64,000 nucleotides of DNA from Skermanella sp. TT6 (GCF_016653635.2 NZ_CP067420.1:5234001-5298000), one strand, 5' to 3'. Positions 37,528 through 46,309 are shown, numbered from the stretch's first letter. Numbers and translations are program-made. Notes: generated from the letters alone by a model not told the origin.

Positions 37528-38304
37528 TCACAGGTTTTCGACGTTGCCGCAGACGCTGAGCGACTGGCCCGAGACGTTGCGCCCCGCCGGTGACACCAGG
37601 AAGACGACCGTGGCGGCGATGTCCTCGGCCGTCACCATCCGGCGCAGCGAGACCTTCTGAAGATACTCGTGCTCCATCTCGCCATAAGTCACGCCCAGCT
37701 GGTCGGCCCGGGCGCCGATCACCTTCTCGATCCGCGGGCCGGCGACGATGCCGGGCAGGATCGCGTTGACGGTGATGCCGGACGGCCCCAGCTCCTTGGC
37801 CAGGCTCTCGGTCAGCCCGATCACGCCCCACTTGGCGGCGGCGTAGGGGGTGCGGAACGCATAGCCCAGCCGGCCCGCGACCGAGGACATGTTGATGATG
37901 GCGCCGGATCCCGCCTGCTTCAGCATCGGCACGGCGCGCCGGGCGCACAGGAACTGGCCGGTCAGGTCGATGTCGATGCAGCGGCGCCAGTCCTGCGGGT
38001 CGATGTCCTCGATCGCGGCGGTCGGGCCGGCGATGCCGGCATTGTTGACCAGCACGTCCAGTCCGCCCAGGCCGGTCCGGATCCCGTCGAACAGCCGGTC
38101 CACGGCGGCCTCGTCGGACACGTCGGCGACCGTGGTCCCGACGTCGGGCAGGGCCTCGCGGCAGCGGGCCAGCGCCGCCTCGTCCACGTCGCAGACGTGG
38201 ACCTTGGCCCCGGCCTCGACCAGCGCGCGGGCGATAGCCAGCCCGATGCCCGAGGCGCCGGCCGTGACCAGCGCCCTCCTTCCGTTGGCGCGGAAGTCCG
38301 TCAT
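37528..38304 (-). CDS. Short-chain dehydrogenase/reductase
   Basis: The 258-residue classical SDR has TGxxxGxG-type motif ALVTAGASGIGLAIARALVEAG, an NAD-preferring Asp in HVCDVDEAAL, NNAGIAG, active-site Ser in NMSSVAG and YxxxK in YAAAKWGVIG. It is the first gene of the three-gene unit with the CRYL1-like dehydrogenase and BKACE. It probably acts on a related hydroxy/keto acid, possibly the first oxidation or an epimerisation step. GGAGG lies 6 bases before ATG 38304; a longer start at 38376 would run into the operator region. It is divergent from a GntR regulator. Confidence 0.9.
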   Translation of the reverse strand: MTDFRANGRRALVTAGASGIGLAIARALVEAGAKVHVCDVDEAALARCREALPDVGTTVADVSDEAAVDRLFDGIRTGLGGLDVLVNNAGIAGPTAAIEDIDPQDWRRCIDIDLTGQFLCARRAVPMLKQAGSGAIINMSSVAGRLGYAFRTPYAAAKWGVIGLTESLAKELGPSGITVNAILPGIVAGPRIEKVIGARADQLGVTYGEMEHEYLQKVSLRRMVTAEDIAATVVFLVSPAGRNVSGQSLSVCGNVENL

Positions 38305-38367
38305 GTTTTTCCTCCCCAGCTTCACGGCCGCACCTGCGACCCTGTCGGCGGTTGACCGTTTGGTTCT

Positions 38368-38384
38368 TTTGATCATAAATCAAA
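38368..38384. promoter_or_regulatory. Candidate GntR operator
   Basis: The perfect 6-bp inverted repeat TTTGAT-N5-ATCAAA is in an AT-rich patch between the divergent SDR operon and gntR gene. An overlapping TGATC...GATCA dyad extends to 38389. Its size and position fit a FadR-subfamily GntR site controlling both transcripts. Confidence 0.5.
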
Positions 38385-38439
38385 GATCATGGAGCGAGGC
38401 AAGGCCCTTCGGGGCGCCGAGGAAAAGAAAGCAACGCCG

Positions 38440-39126
38440 ATGGCGGTCACGTCCAAGACCCTTCCCCTGCGACCGGTACCCCGGGAAACAGTCCAGGACC
38501 ATGTCTATCGCCAGCTCAAGGACCTGATCCTGAACGGCGGGATCGAGCCGGGCCGGACGGTGACGATCCAGAGCCTGGCCGACGCCTTCGGCGTCAGCGC
38601 CATGCCGGTGCGCGAGGCGCTTCACCGCCTCGTCGCGGAAAAGGCGCTGACCGTCGTCGCCGGCCGCTCGGTCGGCATCCCGCCCCTGAGCGTCGAGCGG
38701 CTGGAGGATCTGAAGCGAGTCCGGATCGAGGTCGAGGGGGTGGCGACGGAATGGGCGGCGCGGTCGATCTCCGCCGCCGACCTGGAGCGGCTGGACGCCC
38801 TGATCGCCGAGATGGAAGCCGCCCACGCGGAGCGGGACGGCCGCCGCTACGTCCCGGCCAACCGGGAATTCCATTTCACGATCTACCGGGCCGCGGGGTC
38901 GGATTCGATGCTGTCGATCATCGAGTCCCTGTGGCTGCGGATCGGCCCCTATTTCGACCTGCTGAACTCCGCCGGCAACCTGGGCGCTTCCAACGCCGAG
39001 CACAGGGCAATCCGCGACGCGCTACTGCGCGGCGACGGCCCGGTGGCCCGAGCGGCGCTCAAGGCGGACATCGAGGGCGCGGCAAAGGCGCTGACCTGCA
39101 TCCTGGAGCGGCAGACCCCGGGCTGA
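38440..39126 (+). CDS. GntR-family regulator (FadR/FCD subfamily)
   Basis: The 228-residue protein has a winged helix (ETVQDHVYRQLKDLILNGGIEPGRTVTIQSLADAFGVSAMPVREALHRLVAEKALTVVAGR) and an all-helical FCD ligand domain. The FCD domain has the metal-type residues expected in ANREFHFTIYRAAGSDSMLSIIESLW and SNAEHRAIRDALLRGD. FCD domains bind small carboxylates, so it is probably the substrate-responsive repressor of the divergent SDR/dehydrogenase/BKACE unit. ATG 38440 is chosen because it places the usual short tail before the winged helix; ATG 38389 would add 17 residues and start inside the operator zone. Confidence 0.88.
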   Translation: MAVTSKTLPLRPVPRETVQDHVYRQLKDLILNGGIEPGRTVTIQSLADAFGVSAMPVREALHRLVAEKALTVVAGRSVGIPPLSVERLEDLKRVRIEVEGVATEWAARSISAADLERLDALIAEMEAAHAERDGRRYVPANREFHFTIYRAAGSDSMLSIIESLWLRIGPYFDLLNSAGNLGASNAEHRAIRDALLRGDGPVARAALKADIEGAAKALTCILERQTPG

Positions 39127-39192
39127 CCTCGCGTACGGAACCCTGCCCGTTCCGATCCCGTTATGAGATCGGAAACATCAGGAGATCCGAGA

Positions 39193-39549
39193 GTGGAACT
39201 GGACAAGAAGACCGTCGCCGGAGCCGTCGCCGCGGTTGCCGTGGGCGCCATCGGTGCCGCCGTCGCCTACACCGCCCTTGCCGGCGATGAAGGAAACGCG
39301 GAGGCCGGGCAGCCGAAGCAACCCCGTCCCGAGGCCAAGCCGGCCGGACAGGACGAGGCCGCGCCGACCGGGGCGATCAACATCAACCAGGCGCCGCCCA
39401 GCCATCTTACGACCCTGAAGCATATCGGGAAAGCGCGCGCCAAGCGCATCCTGGCGAACAGGCCCTTCAGGTCGGTGGACGAACTGGTCAGCCGCGGGCT
39501 GGTTCCGGAGGAGGTGCTGGCCCGGCACCGCGACCGGCTGACGGTCTGA
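39193..39549 (+). CDS. Membrane-anchored helix-hairpin-helix (ComEA-like) protein
   Basis: The 118-residue protein has an N-terminal hydrophobic helix (VAGAVAAVAVGAIGAAVAYTALA), an Ala/Pro/Lys-rich linker, and a C-terminal ComEA-type HhH domain (GAININQAPPSHLTTLKHIGKARAKRILANRPFRSVDELVSRGLVPEEVLARHRDRL). ComEA-type domains bind DNA and in competent bacteria act in the periplasm during DNA uptake; here only the fold is shown. GTG 39193 is chosen because AGGAG lies 8 bases upstream. ATG 39163 would add ten residues and place that site inside the coding region. The end lies 50 bp from the convergent oxidoreductase. Confidence 0.82.
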   Translation: MELDKKTVAGAVAAVAVGAIGAAVAYTALAGDEGNAEAGQPKQPRPEAKPAGQDEAAPTGAININQAPPSHLTTLKHIGKARAKRILANRPFRSVDELVSRGLVPEEVLARHRDRLTV

Positions 39550-39598
39550 CGTCAGGGCCGGCAAAACAGGGTTGCCGGCGTCGGTTTCGACATATGGC

Positions 39599-42500
39599 CT
39601 ACCCTGCCCTCCGGCGGACCTGCAGGGCCTTGAGGCAGCGGTCGATCCACTGGGCCGTCAGCTTCTCCTGGACGCCGTTCTGGCGCAGGCGCTCGTTGAG
39701 GCTCGGGAAATCGACGCGGTCGAGGTCCTGGTCCTGGTCGAAGCAGGAGAAGACCACGGTCTCGGCGCCGGTCTCCGGGTCCTTGTGGGCCTGGAGGCAC
39801 TGGGCGCAGATCTCCTTCATCATGCATTGCATGGGGCTGTTGATAGAGCCGATCGCCACGTGCCCGGGCTTCAGGTGCGGCGCCAGGACGGTGTGCCGGG
39901 CCAGCGCCACCGCGTGCATCATCCGGTCGGAGCCGATCGCGACGATGCGGTCCACCTGGTCCAGGGGAATGGCGGCTTCGCCCAGTTCGCCGTCGGCATA
40001 GGCCTGCATCGCGCGGACGATGTTGCCGACGAAGCGGCGGTCGCCGGGCCGGCCCGGCTCGAACCCGGGCGCCTCGTCCGAGCACCAGACCACCAGGTCG
40101 GCCGCCGCCTCGATCTGGTCGACCTTGTAGCGGTCGGCCAGCTTCTTGTAGCCGGCGAAATAGACTACCCGGTTGCCCCTGGCCCGGCATGCCTGCCCGA
40201 TCGAGAACAGCACGGCGTTGCCCAGGCCGCCGCCGACCAGGCAGACGGTCTCCCCCTCCGGAATCTCGGTCGCGGTCCCGGTCGGCCCCATCAGGACCAC
40301 CGGATCGCCCGCCTTCAGCAGCGCGCACAGGTCCGACGAGCCGCCCATTTCCAGCACGATGGTGGACAGCAGCCCCTGCGTCCGGTCGACCGACGCGCCG
40401 GTCAGCGCCAGCCCCTCCATCGCGAGGGTGGTGCCGTCCACCTGGTGGGCCAGGGTCTCGAAATTCTGCAGACGGTAGAACTGGCCGGGCCGGAACCGCC
40501 CGGCGGCGCGCGGCGCCTTGACGACGACCTCGACGATGTTGGGGGTCAGCCGGACCACGTGGTGGACCGTGGCCCTCAGGTCATGGTTCGCCATGTCGAT
40601 CACGGCGTCTGCCGGCACCGCAGTCGGCTTGCGCTTGGCGAGCACGCGGGAGACTACCGGATAGCCCTGCTTCGCCCCGCCCATGGCCTTGACCACGTTG
40701 CCGGCGAAGGATGGGTGCAGGTCGCCGAAGAATGAGACCGAGCGTCCGTCGGAATGGCGGCTCATCAGCACATGGACCGCCTCCGGCTTGCACAGCCGCT
40801 CCGGCACGGCGGGGTCGCCGTTCTCGTCCAGCGCGCGGAAATAGCGGCCGTCAAGCTCGACCCACTCCGGCTCCTCGCGCGCCAGGACCGTGTTGGGCTG
40901 GGTGCCCGCCGCGATCAGGATCGTGCGGGCGGGCAGCAGCACGTCCTCGGCGACCGGCGCCACCACGCCGTCGGGCCCCACCGCCTCGTGGCGGAGATGC
41001 AATCCCGAGGCATGGCCGAACCGGTCCACCTCGACCGCGCGCGGGCTGACGCCCTCGACGAAGCGGATGCCCTCGGCCAGGCCGTGCTCGACCTCCTCGT
41101 GGTTCAGGGTATAGCTCGGCGAGTCGATCAGGCGGCGCCGGTAGGCGATCGTCGCCCCGCCCCACCCGTCGAGCAGTCGCTGGAGCTTCGGCGGATGGCC
41201 TTCGACCCGCGCCCGCTCGCGCTCCGCCCGGATCGCCCGGGCGTGGGCGATGAACTCGTCGGCGACCAGGGCTTCCTCCTCCGACCAGACCCGTCGGACC
41301 GCCTCCTCGCCCCGCTCGGCGGACAGGATCTCGTAGCGGCGCAGGAACTTCTCGACCTGGACCGGGTAATAGGCCAGCGACTCGGTCGCCGTGTCGATCG
41401 CGGTGAGGCCGCCGCCGACCACCACGATGGGCAGGCGGACCTCCAGGTTCGCGACCGACTCCTCCTTCGCGGCGCCGGTCAGCTGGAGCCCCATCAGGAA
41501 GTCCGACGCCTGCCGGACGCCGCGCGCCAGGCCGTTGCGCATCGGGATCACGGTCGGCTTCCCGGCGCCGGCGCACAGCGCGATATGGTCGAAGCCGGCG
41601 TCGAAGGCGTCCTCGATGGTCAGGGTGCCGCCGAAGCGCACGCCGCCGACCATCACGAACCGGCGCCGCCGCTCCAGCAGCAGGCGGATCAGCTTCAGAA
41701 AGTTCTTGTCCCAGCGGACGGTGATGCCGTACTCGGCGACGCCGCCGAACCCGGCCATGATCCGCTCGTCCAGATGGTCGCGCAGGTCGGCGATCTGGCG
41801 GATCGGCCGGAAAGGGACCCGCCGGCCCATGGGCAGGACGCCCGACAGGTCGGCCGGCAGCGGCTCGATCTTCAGCCCGTCGATCGCGACGACCGTGTGC
41901 CCGTCGTTCAGCAGATGGTGCGCCAGGGTGAACCCCGCCGGCCCCAGCCCGACCACCAGCACCTTGTAGCCGCTGTCGGGCCGCGCCAGCGGGCGCCTTA
42001 TATCCAGCGGGTTCCAGCGGGTCAGCAGGCTGTAGATCTCGAACCCCCAGGGCAGTTCGAGCACGTCCTTCAGGGTGCGCGTCTCGGCCTGCGGGATGTC
42101 CACCGGTTCCTGCTTCTGGTAGATGCAGGCCTTCATGCAGTCGTTGCAGATGCGGTGGCCGGTCGCGGCGCACATGGGATTGTCGGTGACGATCATCGCG
42201 AGCGCCCCCACGGCATGGCCTTGGGCCTTGACCGTGTGCATCTCCGAGATCTTCTCCTCCAGCGGGCAGCCGGCCAGCGTCACGCCGAACGGGCTCTTCT
42301 GGTACCGGCCGGTCTTGCGGTCGCGCAGGCCCTTGGAGCAGCTGTCCTTGCCCTGGTGATGGCACCAGATGCAATAATTCGCCTCGTCCAGCGCGCCGAT
42401 CAGATCGGTTCCCGGATCGGTCAGGCCGAACCCCTGGCGCAGCCGGCGCCGGTCCTCGGGCAGCCGCATCATGGTGACGCCGGCGGTCTCCACCGTTTCC

Positions 42501-43099
42501 AGCGGCACCAGATGCTCGGGATCGGTCTTGCGCGGCACCTGGAACAGCACGCCATGCCCGTGCCGCGCCCGTCCGGGTCCGGCGTGGAGCGCCCAGGCGG
42601 CGTAGCGGACGGCCAGGTCGAGTTCGGCGGCATGGGCCGCCTCGTCCTCGCCCCAGGCGAGGACCGCGCCGGCGAAGGTCAGCTCGTCGAACTGGATGCC
42701 GAGATACGCTTCGAGCGCCGCCGTCAGCGCGTCGCCGTCAAGCCCGGCGGCCTGCTCCGGCCGATAGGCCTTGGCTGCCCGGCGCTGGACGAACAGGCGC
42801 TTGGCGGCGTAGAGCGGCGCCAGCTGGTGATGGCGCGCGGCGAGGTCGCGCAACGCCCCGCCGATGCCGAACAGCAGGCCGACGAAATCGTCGAGATGGG
42901 GCGCCAGCTCGATCAGGACGGCGCTCTCGGCCGCGGCGTCCAGCGCCCCGGGCTCCGCCCGGGCGGCCAGCAGCCGGTCCGCCAAGGCGGCGTCGGCCTG
43001 ACGGAGATGGTCCGTGAACCGGTCGTCGAGCCTGGAGAGCCCGGCATGTTCGTACAGGTCGGTGAAGGCGAGGCCGAAGCCGAGACTGAGTTCCGTCAT
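39599..43099 (-). CDS. Giant fused FAD/Fe-S oxidoreductase (GltD-like plus PyrK/FNR-like)
   Basis: The 1166-residue protein has several parts. Residues 1-235 are a helical domain I do not recognise. Residues 243-325 carry eight cysteines (CIWC, C254, C278, C310, C318, CMKAC), like the Fe-S domain of glutamate synthase small subunits. Residues 379-740 are a two-dinucleotide-fold flavoprotein (KVLVVGLGPAGFTLAHHLL; LPIVVVGGGLTAIDTATE; ILIAAGTQPNTVLA). Residues 840-1166 resemble PyrK/ferredoxin reductases (RFRPGQFYRLQNF; CLVGGGLGNAVLFSIGQA), with a [2Fe-2S] motif C1092-C1098-C1101-C1119. It has no signal peptide. It probably moves electrons between NAD(P)H and a carrier; the partner is unknown. 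ATG 43099 starts the conserved region. Confidence 0.85.
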   Translation of the reverse strand: MTELSLGFGLAFTDLYEHAGLSRLDDRFTDHLRQADAALADRLLAARAEPGALDAAAESAVLIELAPHLDDFVGLLFGIGGALRDLAARHHQLAPLYAAKRLFVQRRAAKAYRPEQAAGLDGDALTAALEAYLGIQFDELTFAGAVLAWGEDEAAHAAELDLAVRYAAWALHAGPGRARHGHGVLFQVPRKTDPEHLVPLETVETAGVTMMRLPEDRRRLRQGFGLTDPGTDLIGALDEANYCIWCHHQGKDSCSKGLRDRKTGRYQKSPFGVTLAGCPLEEKISEMHTVKAQGHAVGALAMIVTDNPMCAATGHRICNDCMKACIYQKQEPVDIPQAETRTLKDVLELPWGFEIYSLLTRWNPLDIRRPLARPDSGYKVLVVGLGPAGFTLAHHLLNDGHTVVAIDGLKIEPLPADLSGVLPMGRRVPFRPIRQIADLRDHLDERIMAGFGGVAEYGITVRWDKNFLKLIRLLLERRRRFVMVGGVRFGGTLTIEDAFDAGFDHIALCAGAGKPTVIPMRNGLARGVRQASDFLMGLQLTGAAKEESVANLEVRLPIVVVGGGLTAIDTATESLAYYPVQVEKFLRRYEILSAERGEEAVRRVWSEEEALVADEFIAHARAIRAERERARVEGHPPKLQRLLDGWGGATIAYRRRLIDSPSYTLNHEEVEHGLAEGIRFVEGVSPRAVEVDRFGHASGLHLRHEAVGPDGVVAPVAEDVLLPARTILIAAGTQPNTVLAREEPEWVELDGRYFRALDENGDPAVPERLCKPEAVHVLMSRHSDGRSVSFFGDLHPSFAGNVVKAMGGAKQGYPVVSRVLAKRKPTAVPADAVIDMANHDLRATVHHVVRLTPNIVEVVVKAPRAAGRFRPGQFYRLQNFETLAHQVDGTTLAMEGLALTGASVDRTQGLLSTIVLEMGGSSDLCALLKAGDPVVLMGPTGTATEIPEGETVCLVGGGLGNAVLFSIGQACRARGNRVVYFAGYKKLADRYKVDQIEAAADLVVWCSDEAPGFEPGRPGDRRFVGNIVRAMQAYADGELGEAAIPLDQVDRIVAIGSDRMMHAVALARHTVLAPHLKPGHVAIGSINSPMQCMMKEICAQCLQAHKDPETGAETVVFSCFDQDQDLDRVDFPSLNERLRQNGVQEKLTAQWIDRCLKALQVRRRAG

Positions 43100-43297
43100 G
43101 ACAGGCGTGGCGCCCCTGTGCTGGCCTTCACTCACCGGCCGGTTTCCGGATCGGGCTGCCGGCGGTCTCCAGGGCAGGCCCGCGTCGTCGATAAACCGAT
43201 GCCTGGATTTGTAACACGCCCCCGCCATCACGCCACGCCGAAACCCCGGCCGCCGGGAACCCCGCGACCAGCGGACGCACCCCCGGAAATTCCGTCG

Positions 43298-43888
43298 TCA
43301 GAAGCTCCTTTGCGGATTCCGGTTGAATTCCAGTTCGGCCGGGTCGAGCTGGAAGCCCACGACCACGCCGTAGCTGGCCGCGCTGACGCCCTCGGCCAGG
43401 GGGATCTGCTGCTGCAGCTCCTCGATCGAGCCGCCGCGGCCCACGTTGGGCGAGAAGTCGATCGTGGTGTCGAACTCTCGCTTCGCGATGATCCGGCCGG
43501 CCGGATCGGTGATCGCGACGAAGTAGCGGTACGCTCCCTGGGTGTCGCGGGTCGCGGGTCCGCGCTCGGCCCCCAGGACCAGATTGAGGTTGACGGTCAC
43601 GCCGTCGCGGCCATATTCGCACCCGCCGGTATAGTCCAGCACCGCGGCCCGCGACATGACGTCCGTCAGGTCGCGGCCGCCGCTGGCGCGGAAGCGGGTC
43701 ACCTCGCGGGTCTCCTCCGGAATCGTCACGCGGGGGCAGGCCAGGGGGACGGCGTTCGCTTCCGCCGCCGCGGGAGGCTGGCCGCCGGTGCCGGAGCAGG
43801 CAGCCATCAGGGGTATGATCGCTGCCAGCAATGCGCCGCGGGCTTTCCTGCCAAGCGTTCCTATATTACGGTCGGGTCCGAAAAACAT
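43298..43888 (-). CDS. Lipoprotein, unknown function
   Basis: The 196-residue protein has a lipoprotein signal peptide (ARGALLAAIIPLMAACSG, lipobox MAAC). The mature region starts with a Pro/Ala linker and then a beta-rich domain: VPLACPRVTIPEETREVTRFRASGGRDLTDVMSRAAVLDYTGGCEYGRDGVTVNLNLVLGAERGPA, followed by RYFVAITDPAGRIIAKREFDTTIDF. Two Cys in the mature domain could form a disulfide. I recognise no defined family; such proteins are common in alphaproteobacterial envelopes. The ATG at 43888 gives a proper signal sequence. It is divergent from ispH. Confidence 0.75.
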   Translation of the reverse strand: MFFGPDRNIGTLGRKARGALLAAIIPLMAACSGTGGQPPAAAEANAVPLACPRVTIPEETREVTRFRASGGRDLTDVMSRAAVLDYTGGCEYGRDGVTVNLNLVLGAERGPATRDTQGAYRYFVAITDPAGRIIAKREFDTTIDFSPNVGRGGSIEELQQQIPLAEGVSAASYGVVVGFQLDPAELEFNRNPQRSF

Positions 43889-44021
43889 CGCCACTTGATG
43901 ACTCGCTTGTAGGTTCGTGCGGTGCGACTGTAGAGCAATGCGTCGGCACCGCACAAGCCGGCCACACCATCCCTACTCCGGCGGGACGCCCCGCCGGGGG
44001 TACCAAGTGCAAGGTTGAACT

Positions 44022-44972
44022 ATGTCCAGGCCTCTGACCATCCTGCTGGCCAGCCCGCGGGGCTTCTGCGCCGGGGTTGATCGCGCGATCCAGATCGTCG
44101 AAGTCGCGTTGGAGAAGTACGGCGCACCGGTCTATGTCCGCCACGAGATCGTCCACAACCGTTTCGTCGTCGAGGGATTGGAGGCCAAGGGCGCCGTCTT
44201 CGTCGACGAGCTGGACGAGATTCCCGACGACGTTCCGGTCGTCTTCTCCGCCCACGGCGTGCCCAAGGCGGTCCCGGCCGAGGCCGAGCGGCGCCGGATG
44301 TTCTATCTGGACGCCACCTGCCCGCTGGTCAGCAAGGTCCATATCGAGGCCGAACGCCACCACGAGCAGGGCAGGCAGGTGATCCTGATCGGCCATGCCG
44401 GGCATCCGGAAGTGGTCGGCACCATGGGCCAGCTTCCCGAAGGCAGCGTCGTGCTGGTCGAGAGCGTCGGCGACGTCTCCAGGATCGAGGTCGAGGACCC
44501 GGAAAACCTGGCCTTCGTGACCCAGACGACCCTGTCGGTGGACGACACCGCCGCCATCGTGGCTGCGCTCCAGGCCCGCTTCCCGGCGATCGAGAAGCCG
44601 CGCAAGGAGGACATCTGCTACGCCACGACCAACCGGCAGCAGGCCGTCAAGGCGATAGCGCCCCGCGCCGACATGGTGCTGGTGGTGGGGGCGCCCAATT
44701 CGTCCAACTCCATGCGCCTGGTCGAGGTCGCCCGGAACCACGGCTGCGAGCGCGCCATGCTGGTCCAGCGCGCCACGGACATCGATTGGAGCGCGCTGGA
44801 GGACGTCCGGACGCTGGGCGTCACCGCCGGCGCCTCCGCCCCCGACGTCCTGATCCAGGAAGTCATCCAGGGCGCCCGCGACCGGTTCGACGTCACCATC
44901 GAGGAGGTGACGCTGACCCGGGAGGATGTCGTGTTCAAGCTGCCGAGGGTGCTTACGGCGGCGGCGGAATAG
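44022..44972 (+). CDS. ispH: 4-hydroxy-3-methylbut-2-enyl diphosphate reductase
   Basis: The 316-residue enzyme performs the last step of the MEP isoprenoid pathway, reducing HMBPP to IPP and DMAPP with a [4Fe-4S] cluster. The three cluster cysteines are Cys16 ([12 protein letters not shown]), Cys100 ([12 protein letters not shown]) and Cys199 ([11 protein letters not shown]). The substrate-contact residues are in [28 protein letters not shown] and [12 protein letters not shown]. The protein is complete and cytoplasmic. AAGG lies 7-8 bases before ATG 44022. In many alphaproteobacteria thrB and rnhA follow directly; here they start 2.6 kb further on. Confidence 0.97.
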   Translation: MSRPLTILLASPRGFCAGVDRAIQIVEVALEKYGAPVYVRHEIVHNRFVVEGLEAKGAVFVDELDEIPDDVPVVFSAHGVPKAVPAEAERRRMFYLDATCPLVSKVHIEAERHHEQGRQVILIGHAGHPEVVGTMGQLPEGSVVLVESVGDVSRIEVEDPENLAFVTQTTLSVDDTAAIVAALQARFPAIEKPRKEDICYATTNRQQAVKAIAPRADMVLVVGAPNSSNSMRLVEVARNHGCERAMLVQRATDIDWSALEDVRTLGVTAGASAPDVLIQEVIQGARDRFDVTIEEVTLTREDVVFKLPRVLTAAAE

Positions 44973-45011
44973 CGCCGCCGAACGGGGTTCCGGGCCACCC
45001 GGCCCCGGGAG

Positions 45012-45377
45012 TCAGGGGCCGGCGCCCTTCTCGGCGCTGCGGCGGAACAGGCGGGTCAGCCCGATGGCCTCGCCGATTCCCGCAAGCCCGAAGCGGAAAC
45101 CCCGTTCGGGCGGGCGGCCGTTGGGAAACTCCGCCGCCTCCGCCCAGAGGTCGCCGACATAGGCCGCGTAGTCGAGGGGCATCCGCCCGATCAGGCCGGA
45201 CAGCACGCCGGCGGGGACGTTCGGCCCGGTCGCCAGGGTGATCCGCCGGCCCAGCCCCATGATGAAATCGCAGTTCTCGTCCGTGTCGAAATCCGCCCTC
45301 CGCCCGATCTCCAGCAGCCTGGCGATCTGGTCGGTGATGTCGAGTTCGACACCCGTGTCTTCGTTGACGAGAATCAT
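45012..45377 (-). CDS. Hypothetical protein
   Basis: The 121-residue cytoplasmic protein of unknown function has an acidic N-terminal half (ILVNEDTGVELDITDQIARLLEIGRRADFDTDENCDFIMGLGRRI). A later stretch, VLSGLIGRMPLDYAAYVGDLWAEAAEFPNGRPPERGFRFGLAGIGEAIGLTRLF, may be a helical pair. No membrane segment or metal motif is seen. ATG 45377 has GGAG 11 bases upstream; a longer frame to 45521 has no ribosome site. It lies in the segment that separates ispH from thrB, converging on ispH. Confidence 0.5.
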   Translation of the reverse strand: MILVNEDTGVELDITDQIARLLEIGRRADFDTDENCDFIMGLGRRITLATGPNVPAGVLSGLIGRMPLDYAAYVGDLWAEAAEFPNGRPPERGFRFGLAGIGEAIGLTRLFRRSAEKGAGP

Positions 45378-45567
45378 GCTTCGTGGCTCCGGAGTTGAAC
45401 GGCAAACAATGCTGACGATTTCACACGCTCGGCGCGGGGTACATCCCGCACCTGAGGCCGCCACAAAGTAATCGTCGCATTGTGACATTTCTCCGTGCCT
45501 TTTTGTGCATCGCAAAGGCAACCGGGATTGACATGATAAAAGCCGCGAGCGGGCAACGAACCCTGGA

Positions 45568-46055
45568 CTACTCCCGGATCCAGACGTGTTCTGTCACGAT
45601 ATTGAGATCCGCCAGGTCCTTCAGCCGCTGGATCAGCCTCTTGCTGAGCAGCGTCCCCTTGCCGACGATGATCAGGCCGGACGGGATCAACACGTCCTTG
45701 GCCGGCACGCTGCCCGGGGCCACGTCGGCCAGCGCCGTCCTGACCATGCCCGCGTGCGGCGCCTCGGGAGGAGCCGAGGCGCACATCCACCTTGGCGTCT
45801 TCGGTTCCGGAGCGGATCGTACGGATCTCCTCGCCGAGAACCCGAGCCGGCCGCGACGCGAGCGCGCCCCTGATGGACAGCAGGTCGGTCCGGCTGACCA
45901 GCCCGACGACCCGACTGTCGCCGTCCACCACTGCAAGGGCCGGCCATTGGGAGTCATTGGCCAGATGTTGGACCACCGCCTCGCAGGCGGTCTGGAAATG
46001 GATCGGCGTCGGCGGGACCAGCATGTCCGCGGCGCGGAACTGGTGGCTCGGCACA
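45568..46055 (-). pseudogene. Frameshifted CBS-domain protein
   Basis: From about 46055 the minus strand encodes a CBS-type domain (FRAADMLVPPTPIHFQTACEAVVQHLANDSQWPALAVVDGDSRVVGLVSRTDLLSI). Near 45775 the sensible sequence moves to another frame and continues as VAPGSVPAKDVLIPSGLIIVGKGTLLSKRLIQRLKDLADLNIVTEHVWIRE. That tail resembles segments seen next to HD-GYP or response-regulator domains. One small indel joins both parts. The 5' end has no good start and abuts a palindromic repeat at 46077. It is most likely a decaying signalling gene. Confidence 0.65.
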
Positions 46056-46076
46056 GTGGTTTTGATCGATTTGCCG

Positions 46077-46173
46077 TAGGTCGGGCCTCGGCCGAAAGCC
46101 GACACCGACGGTGTGGCCGGAGCCTTGACGCAGGGTGTCGGCGTTGGCCCTGACGGGCGAAGGCCGACCCACC
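46077..46173. repeat. GTAGGTCGG-type palindromic repeat, full copy
   Basis: This ~97-bp imperfect inverted repeat begins GTAGGTCGGGCCTCGGCCG and ends GGCGAAGGCCGACCCAC. Inner arms GCCGACACC (46099-46107) and GGTGTCGGC (46135-46143) pair. It resembles the short copy at 20504-20548. It sits at the broken 5' end of the CBS pseudogene. Confidence 0.65.
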
Positions 46174-46309
46174 GCACTCCGCTCCACGGGACTTGTCAGA
46201 ACCACTGCGCAGCACCATCAGCGCCGGCGGGCGACCGGCTGGGGGAGGGCGGAGTCGGGAGCGGCGGTCCGGCACGATCATTCTCTCGTAGCAGCGCGGA
46301 CGCAATTCC

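Noticed and set aside
40754-43912. A 1052-codon plus-strand open frame opposite the fusion oxidoreductase
   Set aside because: It is antisense to a gene with clear FAD and Fe-S motifs; its composition (runs of Arg, His, Gln, Asp) is typical of reverse-complement shadows.
43979-43996. GC hairpin before ispH as a riboswitch or terminator
   Set aside because: CGGCGGG/CCCGCCG is a short stem without T-run, and similar stems are frequent by chance in this GC-rich DNA.
45378-45521. N-terminal extension of the 121-residue hypothetical protein
   Set aside because: The extra 48 codons lack a ribosome site and look non-coding; the ATG at 45377 is better supported.
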